DNA of 64,000 bases from the NCBI GenBank assembly GCA_038531745.1, contig JBCBBJ010000007.1, positions 124,001 to 188,000 on the forward strand, given 5' to 3'. The DNA is from CALLPQ01 sp038531745. Its GTDB lineage: Bacteria > Pseudomonadota > Alphaproteobacteria > Caulobacterales > Parvularculaceae. The notes below the pieces were generated by a model, which worked only from the letters and a program-made list of their open reading frames with translations, did no database searches and was not told the origin of the DNA. Position numbers and translations under genes: made by a program. Positions 26,707 through 35,022 of the stretch are shown here, piece by piece (the first letter of the stretch is position 1; each line of letters begins with the position of its first letter).

Positions 26707-29700
26707 TCACAAAAGCTCCACATCATAAACGCCGTCAATGGTTTTGAGCGCACTGCGCATTTGCGGCGTGACCGCGGCAGCTTCAGCCAGTTTGAGATCA
26801 ATTTCGCGGCCGGTTTCAGGCAGGACAAAACGCAAAATGACGTCGCCGCGTTCACTTGGCGCGGCAGGTTTTACCGTTTCCAATCGTCGTTTAATGCCGT
26901 CCAGGGCTTCGGGCGTTGCCAGACGGATGCGCAATTGTGAGCTGGTATCCGCTGCCGCCTTATCGAGCTGGGACGCCGTTTCAGCAATAAACCGCACATC
27001 GCCGCCGTCACTCTCATCGGCGGTAACGCTCAACAAGACGAGATTGCCGGGCTCCAACAGATCGCGGGCATTTTCAAGCACCCGCGAAAACACTGTCACT
27101 TCATACTCCCCTGCGGGATCGGAAATTTCCACCCAGGCAAAGGGCTTGCCCGATTTTGACCGCCGCACCCTGATGGCCCGGACAATACCCGCCACCCGAA
27201 AAGCGTTTTCGCCGTCCTGGTGCACACGTTCGGCGGCCTGAACCCCCGTGACCGTGTTCAGTTTGGCAAGCTCGCGCTCATAATCATCAAGCGGATGGCC
27301 CGAAAAATAAAAGCCAATGGCTTTGAACTCTTCGGTGAGCCGGTCCATGGACAGCCATTCCTCGGCTTGCGGCAAGCGTGGGCGTTCCAGAACCGGCGCA
27401 TCATCGAGCTGAAACAAGCCGCCCTGGTCGCTGTTTAATTCCTCATGGTGGCGGGCAGAAGAGCGCACCAGAAGATCAACCGCGGCCATTGCCGCCTTGC
27501 GCCCGGCGCTGATCTCGTCAAAAGCCCCTGCGCGGGCAAGGTTTTCCAGCGCCCGCTTGCCCACCTGTTTAAGATCAACGCGCTCGGCAAAATCATGCAG
27601 ATCGGTAAAAACGCCATTGCGTGTTCGGCTCTCGGCGATCTGCGCCATGGCCAACTCGCCAACATTTTTTACCGCCGACAAGGCATAGACAACGGCGCCG
27701 TCGCGCACCGAAAAATCCATCTTTGAATGGTTCACATGGGGCGGCAGCACGGTGATGCCTTGGCGCCTTGTCTCTTTCAAAAAGATCGCCAACTTGTCGG
27801 TATTGGTTCGGTCCAGCGACATTGAGGCGGCCAGAAATTCCGCGGGATAATTCGCCTTGAGCCACGCAGTTTGATAAGCGATCAGCGCATAGGCGGCGGC
27901 ATGGGATTTGTTAAACCCGTAGCCGGCAAATTTCTGAACGAGATCAAAGATTGACGAGGCCTTCGCCGCTTCGACGCCGCGGTCGGCTGCGCCATCAACA
28001 AAGCGTTTGCGCTGCTTGTCCATCTCCTCCTTTTTCTTTTTGCCCATGGCACGGCGTAAAAGGTCAGCCTCGCCCAGGGAATAGCCCGACAGAATCTGGG
28101 CAATTTGCATCACCTGTTCCTGATAGATAATCACCCCATAGGTTTCTTTCAGAACACCTTCAAGTTTGGGATGCAAATAATCAGGGTCCTGACGGCCCTG
28201 TTTACGCTCAATATAGGTGGGAATATTTTCCATGGGTCCCGGCCGGTAAAGCGAGACAAGGGCAATAATATCCTCAAGGCTGTCGGGCTTCATGGATTTC
28301 AGGGTGGCGCGCATACCGGCGCTTTCCAATTGGAAGACCCCGGTGGCGTGCCCCTCCCCAAGCATGTCAAACGTCTTGCGATCATCGAGCGGTATGGTCT
28401 CCATATCCACATCAATGTTCCGCTCCCGGATAAAGCCCACCGCCCGGTCGATCACCGTGAGGGTTTTCAGGCCAAGAAAGTCGAACTTCACCAGCCCTGC
28501 CGGTTCAACCCATTTCATATTAAATTGGGTCGCCGGCATATCCGAACGCGGATCAAGATAGAGCGGCACCAACGCATCAAGCGGCCGGTCCCCAATAACA
28601 ACGCCAGCCGCATGGGTTGACGCATGGCGATAAAGCCCTTCGAGCTTCAATCCTTTTTCAAGGAGCGCCGCGACGGTTGCATCGCCCTTGCGCTCCTCAC
28701 GCAGTTTCGGTTCGGTGGCGATAGCTTCGGCCAGGGTCACCGGGCTGGCCGGATTAATGGGAACAAGTTTGCACAATCGATCAACCTGACCGAACGGCAT
28801 GTTCAGGACGCGGCCCACATCGCGCAAAACCGCCCGCGCCTGTAGTTTACCAAAGGTGATAATCTGCGCCACGCGGTCGTGGCCATATTTGTCCTGCACA
28901 TACCGGATCACCTCATCGCGGCGGTCCTGACAAAAATCGATATCGAAGTCAGGCATGGACACCCGTTCGGGGTTCAAGAACCGTTCGAACAGCAGACCAA
29001 AACGCAAAGGATCAAGATCGGTGATGGTCAGGGCGTAGGCAACGAGAGAGCCAGCGCCGGAGCCCCGGCCAGGACCCACCGGGATATTTTGCGCTTTTGC
29101 CCACTGAATAAAATCAGCAACAATCAAAAAATAGCCCGGGAACCCCATGCCATTGATAATATCGAGTTCAATTTTCAACCGGTCCTCATAGGCGGATCGG
29201 TCGGCGGCTAATTCTATAGTGTCCAGTCTTTTTTCCAGACCTTCACGCGCCAGTTTTTCCAGCGCCATGCGCTCATCGGCGGTTTGATCATCTTTTGGCG
29301 GATCTTCTGGGGGCTGATCACCTTGTTTTTTAGACGCTGGGTCGAGCGGGCCCCCGGCCGAGGCGGACAGAAAATTGGGCAGGATCGGCGGATGGGTGCG
29401 GGGGCGAAAAGCACAGCGCCGGGCAATCTCCGCCGTGTGGGCATAGGCCTCCGGCAGATCGGCAAAAAGGGCCTTCATCACCTTGCCGGACTTAAAATGG
29501 TGGTCAACGGAGACCTGACGGCGATCCTCCTGATGCACATAGGCACCCGCCGCAATACACAAGAGCGCATCGTGGGCCTCATGGTCGCCGGGCTCGGGAA
29601 AATAGGGCTCGTTTGTTGCCACCAAGGGCAAGCCAAGCCCATAGGCGAGGTCGATCAAGGCACGCTCCGCCTCCTGCCCCGTCTGACCACCGCCGCGGTT

Positions 29701-30282
29701 CGCCTCAAGACCGGGATAACGTTGTATCTCCACATAAAGACGGCCATCAAACTGACGAGCGAGACCCTCAAGCGCTGTTTTCGCCTCATCCACGCGGCCA
29801 TCGCGCACCAATTGGTCGATGGGCCCGTCAATACCGCCGGTCAGACAAATCAACCCCTCCCCATGCTGATCAAGCATTGCCAACGGCACACACGCCCCAT
29901 CCTCGCGCGCAGAATCAAGAAACGCCCGGCTGTTAATCTTGAGAAGGTTTTCGTACCCCGTCCGATCCTGCGCCAGGAGGACGAGGGCCCGGCCTCGGGC
30001 CAGACCCTGCCGGTCAAAGGGCAGCCCAAAATCCTCATCAAGAATTGACTGCTGGAGCCCGGTAATCGGCTGAATGCCCGCCGCGCTCAAAACCTCCGAC
30101 GCCTCCAGCGCCCCGAACAGATTATTAGTATCGGTGATCGCCAACGCCGGCATGTCATGTTCAGCGCATAAATCGCGCAACCGCGAGATCGGGATCGCCC
30201 CCTCCGATAAAGAGTAAGCCGAGTGGGTATGCAGATGGATAAAAGGCGCCGGTGCGGTCTCTTTTGTGTTGCCCGCCGTCAT
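26707..30282 (-). CDS. dnaE: DNA polymerase III alpha subunit (replicative DnaE1)
   Basis: The 1190-residue protein is the replicative polymerase. The N-terminal PHP domain opens FIHLHTHSAYSLSEGA. The palm catalytic region includes MPDFDIDFCQDRRDEVI, with the active-site aspartates, preceded by GRGSGAGSLVAY; GFNKSHAAAYALIAYQTAWLKANYPAEF is conserved. The helix-hairpin-helix and OB-fold C-terminus follows (VRAIRVRRSKSGKPFAWVEI). This is DnaE1, not the error-prone DnaE2/ImuC, whose N-terminus differs. The ATG at 30282 follows GAGGAGGTCAGT. The SOS-type micropeptide gene lies directly upstream, reading the same way. Confidence 0.98.
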   Translation of the reverse strand: MTAGNTKETAPAPFIHLHTHSAYSLSEGAIPISRLRDLCAEHDMPALAITDTNNLFGALEASEVLSAAGIQPITGLQQSILDEDFGLPFDRQGLARGRALVLLAQDRTGYENLLKINSRAFLDSAREDGACVPLAMLDQHGEGLICLTGGIDGPIDQLVRDGRVDEAKTALEGLARQFDGRLYVEIQRYPGLEANRGGGQTGQEAERALIDLAYGLGLPLVATNEPYFPEPGDHEAHDALLCIAAGAYVHQEDRRQVSVDHHFKSGKVMKALFADLPEAYAHTAEIARRCAFRPRTHPPILPNFLSASAGGPLDPASKKQGDQPPEDPPKDDQTADERMALEKLAREGLEKRLDTIELAADRSAYEDRLKIELDIINGMGFPGYFLIVADFIQWAKAQNIPVGPGRGSGAGSLVAYALTITDLDPLRFGLLFERFLNPERVSMPDFDIDFCQDRRDEVIRYVQDKYGHDRVAQIITFGKLQARAVLRDVGRVLNMPFGQVDRLCKLVPINPASPVTLAEAIATEPKLREERKGDATVAALLEKGLKLEGLYRHASTHAAGVVIGDRPLDALVPLYLDPRSDMPATQFNMKWVEPAGLVKFDFLGLKTLTVIDRAVGFIRERNIDVDMETIPLDDRKTFDMLGEGHATGVFQLESAGMRATLKSMKPDSLEDIIALVSLYRPGPMENIPTYIERKQGRQDPDYLHPKLEGVLKETYGVIIYQEQVMQIAQILSGYSLGEADLLRRAMGKKKKEEMDKQRKRFVDGAADRGVEAAKASSIFDLVQKFAGYGFNKSHAAAYALIAYQTAWLKANYPAEFLAASMSLDRTNTDKLAIFLKETRRQGITVLPPHVNHSKMDFSVRDGAVVYALSAVKNVGELAMAQIAESRTRNGVFTDLHDFAERVDLKQVGKRALENLARAGAFDEISAGRKAAMAAVDLLVRSSARHHEELNSDQGGLFQLDDAPVLERPRLPQAEEWLSMDRLTEEFKAIGFYFSGHPLDDYERELAKLNTVTGVQAAERVHQDGENAFRVAGIVRAIRVRRSKSGKPFAWVEISDPAGEYEVTVFSRVLENARDLLEPGNLVLLSVTADESDGGDVRFIAETASQLDKAAADTSSQLRIRLATPEALDGIKRRLETVKPAAPSERGDVILRFVLPETGREIDLKLAEAAAVTPQMRSALKTIDGVYDVELL

Positions 30283-30361
30283 ACTGACCTCCTCATGGCA
30301 CGCCGGCCTCGCCATACGGCGATGTCCCCCGCCAAGCCCCTATCCCATCACCGGTGAGAGG

Positions 30362-30451
30362 TTAGACAAAAGCACCCCACACCAGGGCCGCCGCGATCAC
30401 TGTAATGACTACGCCGAGTCCAACCGCGTCTTGCAATATTTCTTTTTCCAT
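30362..30451 (-). CDS. 29-residue SOS-type inner-membrane peptide (SidA-like)
   Basis: Thirty codons (ATG at 30451, TAA at 30362) encode MEKEILQDAVGLG, then a hydrophobic helix VVITVIAAALVWGAFV to the end: a charged N-terminus and one membrane span. GGAGAG lies at the right distance. Just upstream are two GAAC-N7-GAAY boxes of the alphaproteobacterial LexA type. Caulobacter SidA is a 29-residue, SOS-induced inner-membrane peptide that blocks division through FtsW; length, topology and regulation all agree here. Its placement directly before dnaE also fits my recollection of the Caulobacter locus. Sequence identity to SidA could not be checked, so a TisB-like toxin role remains possible. Confidence 0.8.
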   Translation of the reverse strand: MEKEILQDAVGLGVVITVIAAALVWGAFV

Positions 30452-30477
30452 GGTGCTCTCCGTCTATGGGGCTAGAT

Positions 30478-30492
30478 GTTCTATTTCTGTTC
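30478..30492 (-). promoter_or_regulatory. LexA box 1 (GTTC-N7-GTTC)
   Basis: On the plus strand GTTC TATTTCT GTTC, on the minus strand GAAC-N7-GAAC: a perfect match to the SOS operator of alphaproteobacteria. It ends 27 bases before the ATG of the 29-residue peptide, where a repressor would block transcription. Confidence 0.85.
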
Positions 30493-30495
30493 TAT

Positions 30496-30510
30496 ATTCG
30501 CTCTTTGTTC
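30496..30510 (-). promoter_or_regulatory. LexA box 2, one mismatch (GAAC-N7-GAAT)
   Basis: On the minus strand GAAC AAAGAGC GAAT, 18 bases from box 1. Tandem boxes suggest tight repression of the peptide gene. A TATACA that could serve as -10 element lies just upstream (30514-30519), but no good -35 element is seen. Confidence 0.6.
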
Positions 30511-30541
30511 TTTTGTATAGCCCCTTTTTTCCACAACGCGT

Positions 30542-30583
30542 AAAAAACAGCGCCGCGGCGGCATGAGATATGGCCGTCGCGGC
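30542..30583 (-). terminator. second of two tandem terminators after the sapC-like gene
   Basis: On the minus strand GCCGCGACGGC and GCCGCCGCGGC form an 11-base stem with one mismatch, followed by GCTG and six T. With the terminator at 30586-30619 it isolates the SOS peptide gene from sapC read-through. Confidence 0.7.
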
Positions 30584-30585
30584 AT

Positions 30586-30619
30586 AAAAAAACCCGCCAG
30601 TCGGGTCTGACTGGCGGGT
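30586..30619 (-). terminator. rho-independent terminator after the sapC-like gene
   Basis: On the minus strand ACCCGCCAGTC and GACTGGCGGGT form an 11-bp perfect stem with a 6-base loop, followed by seven T. Confidence 0.9.
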
Positions 30620-30735
30620 ATTCTGTGTGACATGTGAGGGCCAGTGAAGAATGACACTCGAAGGCGTCGTCGCTTCACTTGCAATCAGGACGACGCTTTT
30701 ACTCTCCGGTCTCACGCGTATCCGGACGCAACGCT

Positions 30736-31530
30736 CTAATTTAGATTAATCTGTTTGAAGACTTCGTCCTCAGTCAGACCAAAGCGTTTGGCGCGGCGCA
30801 TCAAAAGATTGCGCCAATTGCCGAGCGACATGAGCTGCGCATATAAAAACGGCAGGATGTTTGATTTGCGCAAAGTCAGGAACTGCTCGTCCGTGAGCTC
30901 GTTCATACCCTGTTCGTCAACGCCGAAATATTGGGCGAACGGTTTGGGTTCGCTGCTGTCGCGCGGTGTGTACTGGGCGGCCTGGGGCTTCACGAGACCG
31001 GAGTCTTTCACAAGCTGGACGAACTGATCCGTCATCCGCCGATCGGTCTCATAAGCCTTACAGAATTCGATGGCCTGTTGGGTGGCTTGCGTGGGCTCGC
31101 CATTGTCAAACAAGGGCGTTTCGCCGCCGGGCACAATGCCGTCATAGGCGGTGTCCACAACAATCGCCAAACGCTCACCGCCGGTTTCCGACGCAATGGC
31201 AAACGGATAGCGGCGCACATAGCCGGGAATATAGGTGTCGTCTGCCCATTTGCCGTTTTCATCAACAAACAGATTAAGCTGATCGATCAGACCAACAACG
31301 GCCAGCGGCACCGGCTCTTCAGCGGACAAGAAAACTACCGGGTAATCCTTGACCGCCGCGGGAATTTCGCTGGCGGTCAGCGGAATAGCAGCAACATTAG
31401 CACAAAACTTACAGGGCGCTGCCGGCGGTGATACGCCAAGATTGCCGTGCTGTTCCTTGTTCAAAAGCTCCGGGCGCTCAAAGAGAAAGAGTTTGCCGGT
31501 AATCTGGGGGGCCCCCGGGGTTTGGCTCAT
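30736..31530 (-). CDS. SapC family protein
   Basis: The 264-residue product belongs to the SapC family, first described near a Campylobacter S-layer system and common in alphaproteobacteria without a settled role. Family features: a PVVFLSAEEPVPLAVVGL block (about 64-81), a YIPGYVRRYPFA block (about 99-110) and a C-terminal helical part with QFLTLRKSNILPFLYAQL. No signal peptide is visible, so it is probably cytoplasmic. Two cysteines lie close together (CKFC, about residue 41-44), of the kind that can bind metal or form a disulphide. It is followed by tandem terminators and preceded by a 306-base gap. Confidence 0.85.
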   Translation of the reverse strand: MSQTPGAPQITGKLFLFERPELLNKEQHGNLGVSPPAAPCKFCANVAAIPLTASEIPAAVKDYPVVFLSAEEPVPLAVVGLIDQLNLFVDENGKWADDTYIPGYVRRYPFAIASETGGERLAIVVDTAYDGIVPGGETPLFDNGEPTQATQQAIEFCKAYETDRRMTDQFVQLVKDSGLVKPQAAQYTPRDSSEPKPFAQYFGVDEQGMNELTDEQFLTLRKSNILPFLYAQLMSLGNWRNLLMRRAKRFGLTEDEVFKQINLN

Positions 31531-31836
31531 GGTGAGACCTTTCTTCGTTCAATCGTGTGGTCGTTCAATCTGAAGGGCGCAAATCCCGCCGCCCCCGGCG
31601 CGGGCGCACGGGCGTGCGCGATATGCCGGCGATCATGCCGCAAATTAGATGCCAGGATCTGCCTGTTTTTCGGTTCGCACGCGTTGCCATGGTGGCCATC
31701 AGGTGCGCCGACAACCATCATGTTCGGCGCTGACCAACCGCGACACCGCGTTGCAGTCGGCGGTGCATAGCAAAAAGCCATTCGGCCCGAAACCCTGTTT
31801 CGAACTCATAACGCGGTTTGTTTTACGATTGGCGTT
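31531..31836. other. 306-base gap between hydrolase and sapC-like genes
   Basis: Both flanking genes read leftward. Short frames here have no ribosome site or family signature. The sapC-like gene has AAGGTCTC before its ATG. I see no hairpin with a T run and no confident promoter. Confidence 0.4.
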
Positions 31837-32898
31837 TCAGGAAGCCGGGGGGTTCATCATTGTTTGCAGGGCATCAACCATATGCGCGGGCTCACACACT
31901 GGAAACATGTGATCAACACCGGGCAGGACCGTGAGATCAATACCGAGCCGGCGAAAGCGGGCCCTCGCCCCCTTGCGAACCGTTGAATATTTGCTGGCCG
32001 CGCTCACAACCCGCAAGCGATCGGCCACTTTTTTTGCCGCTGGCCAGAATGCGTTGGCTTGCGCGCCAAAGGTTGCCCCCTCCCATTGGGGTGTACAGGA
32101 GAGCCGGATGCGTCGTTCCGGGTCGTCCGTGTGCGGCGCCGCGGTGAGCCCGTCCTCCAGATAGCCAGCGAGGCAATCTGGGTCCCACGCCGCAAAAAAT
32201 CGTTTTTTCAGATAGGAGGTGCGAACCGCGGCGCGGCTTGCCCAGCCGTCGCGCCGGTTTTGCGCGTTCACAACCATGTAAAACCGCCGGCGGAACGGGC
32301 CCCATGCCGGCGTGCCCGCAAACCGGTTAAACCATTGCGGCATTGCAACGGGTTCGAGGAGGAGGAGCCGCGCCGCCAAATGGGGATTTCGGGCCAACAT
32401 CAGGGTCAGGGAAACGGCGCCCATCGAGTGACCTGCCAAATAAAGCGGCCCCCTCGCTTGTTTGGCTTTCGCTCGCGCACCGGTAATTTGCGCACGGCTC
32501 GGTGGCGGCTCATTGCGCACTGTCTTCACCACATGGGCAAGATCGTCGGCATAAACCTGCCAGGACGCGAGCGGCATGGGCGTGGGCGTGGGCAATTGGG
32601 TGAGGCCATGGCCACGCATATCAACAGCTGTCACGCCAATATGGGGATCAAGCTGGCGCAGGATCGGCAGATAGGCTGCCGCGCATAAGCCCGTGGCATG
32701 GGCAAAAACGAGATGCGGGCTTGTGTTGGCGTTTTGCCCCGTCTGGCCGGGTTCCGTGAAGGCGGGCGAGCGCCAGGCGGCTATAGTACCGTCCGGATGA
32801 TCTATCGTCAGCCGCTCAAAAGACCGGGTCGAAGACCGTGTGGGGGCGAGGGCTGCCCGTTCATCCTTGTAAATGTCCGTGATGGGTAAGGCCGTCAT
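31837..32898 (-). CDS. alpha/beta hydrolase
   Basis: The 353-residue cytoplasmic protein has the alpha/beta hydrolase fold: the oxyanion region LVFAHATGLCAAAY, the VTAVDMRGHG turn, the nucleophile elbow GHSMG (Ser about 158), and a late catalytic histidine in PGVDHMFPVCEP. The substrate is unknown; such enzymes act on esters, lactones or epoxides. The start ATG at 32898 was chosen over 32949 because the first 17 residues of the longer frame are not hydrolase-like. It follows the exonuclease gene by 62 bases on the same strand. Confidence 0.85.
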   Translation of the reverse strand: MTALPITDIYKDERAALAPTRSSTRSFERLTIDHPDGTIAAWRSPAFTEPGQTGQNANTSPHLVFAHATGLCAAAYLPILRQLDPHIGVTAVDMRGHGLTQLPTPTPMPLASWQVYADDLAHVVKTVRNEPPPSRAQITGARAKAKQARGPLYLAGHSMGAVSLTLMLARNPHLAARLLLLEPVAMPQWFNRFAGTPAWGPFRRRFYMVVNAQNRRDGWASRAAVRTSYLKKRFFAAWDPDCLAGYLEDGLTAAPHTDDPERRIRLSCTPQWEGATFGAQANAFWPAAKKVADRLRVVSAASKYSTVRKGARARFRRLGIDLTVLPGVDHMFPVCEPAHMVDALQTMMNPPAS

Positions 32899-32960
32899 GA
32901 TGATCCCGCCGATGTCGCCGCCCATCGCGCAATGCGATAGACCCACCATCTATACGCCAG

Positions 32961-33494
32961 CTACCCCGCGGCCGGGTCATCCTCCAACACCAATTGATGC
33001 AGGGTTTGCATATGCACCACATCATCGGCGGCGCGGTGAACATGGGGCGCGATGGCATTGGCCTTTGCCACCAGATCCATTTTCTCTGCGAGGGAAATGT
33101 TCGGCATGAGATCACCAAAATGGAACACCGAAAAAGTCTGTTTCATGCGCGCAGCGCTATGGAGGCGATAAAGCCAATAGCCGTCCCAATCGGGCGCATC
33201 GGAATAAACCTTATGTCCGGCGAGCGCATTGTTCAGCTGTTTGCACACGGTCACGGGGTCTTCGCCCTCGGTATTTAGCGTCTCCTGATCAATCCCATGC
33301 AAGGTGGCGGCCTTTGGGTCCCATGCGGCCAGGGGCCAATCGGGATGGGGGCGGATCAACCGGGCCACGGGCGCGGCAAACCCCACCGCCCACCCCACCT
33401 CAATGGGCCAGGATTGATCGCCCAGGCCGGAGGCTTCGAGATCAATATAGGCAACAGGCCCCGCCGCCGATGGTGCGTTCCCCGTCATGGGCAC
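32961..33494 (-). CDS. DnaQ-like (DEDD) 3'-5' exonuclease
   Basis: The 177-residue product has the exonuclease motifs: motif I AYIDLEASGL (Asp and Glu, about 15-24), motif II region around SDAPDWDGYW (about 98-107), and motif III HRAADDVVH (about 153-161) in the DEDDh style. It is a short single-domain version, as in RNase T- or oligoribonuclease-like proteins, so it could act on DNA or RNA ends. The stop of the small gene upstream lies seven bases from its ATG, so the two are cotranscribed. Confidence 0.8.
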   Translation of the reverse strand: MPMTGNAPSAAGPVAYIDLEASGLGDQSWPIEVGWAVGFAAPVARLIRPHPDWPLAAWDPKAATLHGIDQETLNTEGEDPVTVCKQLNNALAGHKVYSDAPDWDGYWLYRLHSAARMKQTFSVFHFGDLMPNISLAEKMDLVAKANAIAPHVHRAADDVVHMQTLHQLVLEDDPAAG

Positions 33495-33501
33495 ACCATG
33501 T

Positions 33502-33720
33502 TCATAGCCGCCCTGTCTTGAAGGTGCCGGTGGCCGGATCGGCCTTCGCGTCTATGATTTTGTGTGCCCGTTGGCCCGCCTCAGGCGTTGGCCCGCTGCC
33601 TGCCGCCGCCCCCCGATGGTCACGGCGCTGTGCCAATGCCCGGCGCTCAAGATATCGACCGAAACGCACGCCCGCGATGGCGACAATCATGCCGGCCAGC
33701 ACTGACCCGAGGGATCCCAT
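33502..33720 (-). CDS. small membrane-anchored protein of unknown function
   Basis: The 72-residue product starts MGSLGSVLAGMIVAIAGVRFG, a single hydrophobic segment (about 4-19), followed by a basic stretch RYLERRALAQRRD and a polar tail. The ATG is preceded by GGGAGGCG. It lies between an S49 peptidase gene and an exonuclease gene, closely spaced and on one strand. I do not recognise a family. Tight spacing and a strong ribosome site support a real gene. Confidence 0.6.
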   Translation of the reverse strand: MGSLGSVLAGMIVAIAGVRFGRYLERRALAQRRDHRGAAAGSGPTPEAGQRAHKIIDAKADPATGTFKTGRL

Positions 33721-33792
33721 ACGCGCCTCCCAATTGCCGCGAAATTGGTGTCGCCCTAAGCCGTGGTGAGATGGCTTTATTTTATTGCGACA

Positions 33793-34725
33793 TTATAGCC
33801 CATACTGCGCCCATAAGGCCCGTTCTTCAAGCGTTGTGACAACATCATCTGCACTGACGGCACCCGCCAGGGGGCCGATACGCCCACCGGCACCGAAACT
33901 GCGAGACGGCGCCGAAAGGCCGCTGCCCGTGAGACGCGAAACCAACGACCCGCCGCTAGGGCTAAATCGCTTAATCGCCACCGCATCGCCAAACCGGGCC
34001 CGCAAAAGACTTGGCAATTGGGCCATATCATCGATCAGACCCCGGGCCTTGGCCCCGGGCGCCGACCAGAACCGCCCTGAAAATGTATCCTCATAGCCAG
34101 TGTCCACGCGGGTGCCGCGTCGGTCTTTGACCATGTTGATAAAAGTGTCGTGGGTGTCATCAAGCAAGGTCTGAAAATGCGCGATATCCTCCGGGTCTTC
34201 CGGTTTGAACGGATCGAGCGTCGATTTATTATCCCCGGCCTTATAGACCCGCCGTTCCACACCCCACTTGGCGAGGAGTTCGGGCGCACCGAACCCAGCG
34301 GAGATCACCCCGATGGACCCCACAATGGAACAGGCATCGGCAAAGATCTCATCCGCCGCAATCGCCAGCAGATAACCGCCTGACGCCCCCACATCCTCAA
34401 TAAAGGCCAGAACCGGGGTTTCTTTTTCTGTTGCCAGACGCCGAATGGTTTGAAAAATCAGCCGCGACTGCACCGGGGAACCGCCGGGTGAATTGATGGA
34501 TAACGCCACCGCTTTCAGGTTTTTTGGCTTAAATGCCGCCTCAATCACAGGTTCAAATTTTGCGTGGGAAATTGACCGGCGTGCGCCTGGGCCACCGCCG
34601 CCGGCCCCGATTGCCCCTTGAAAATCGATGACGCTGACGGTTGGTTTGCCTTCACCAATGAAGGGGAGGCTGCGCGCGATCGTCGCCAAACGCGCGGGCA
34701 GTGTTTTTTGTTCATTTTCCATCAT
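33793..34725 (-). CDS. S49 family serine peptidase (SppA/SohB-like)
   Basis: The 310-residue protein has the S49 signal-peptide-peptidase fold. The catalytic serine sits in EDVGASGGYLLA (Ser115) and the general-base lysine in AGDNKSTLDPF (Lys167). The substrate loop NSPGGSPVQ (about 78-86) is conserved. Unlike many family members there is no clear N-terminal membrane helix, so it may be soluble or peripheral. It heads a leftward run with the 72-residue protein and the exonuclease, and is divergent from ispB. Confidence 0.9.
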   Translation of the reverse strand: MMENEQKTLPARLATIARSLPFIGEGKPTVSVIDFQGAIGAGGGGPGARRSISHAKFEPVIEAAFKPKNLKAVALSINSPGGSPVQSRLIFQTIRRLATEKETPVLAFIEDVGASGGYLLAIAADEIFADACSIVGSIGVISAGFGAPELLAKWGVERRVYKAGDNKSTLDPFKPEDPEDIAHFQTLLDDTHDTFINMVKDRRGTRVDTGYEDTFSGRFWSAPGAKARGLIDDMAQLPSLLRARFGDAVAIKRFSPSGGSLVSRLTGSGLSAPSRSFGAGGRIGPLAGAVSADDVVTTLEERALWAQYGL

Positions 34726-35022
34726 GGCGAAGTAAGCCGATCAACGGACCCATTCAAGGACCGGCCCACACGGCGGAGAAGCGGGGTATAAAAAGCAGGG
34801 GAGAGAAAATGAAAGACGTTTACGAAAATGACGCAGGATCAGCGCTTTTCCCCGCCGTAAGCCCTCTTATATCTCTACCAGTGGGGCGAGCCCGCGAGCC
34901 TCGGTTTTGCTTGACCGGCATTTTACAAAAGGTCACTGTGCCGCCGCGCTTCGGGCCTCGTTGCTTTATGATATGGGTGACGCCTGCGCCCGCCAGGGTG
35001 CGCCCGCACCGCGCTGGTTGGC

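Noticed and set aside
31545..31580. Possible LexA box upstream of the sapC-like gene
   Set aside because: The GTTC half-sites are spaced by 12 bases, not the required 7.
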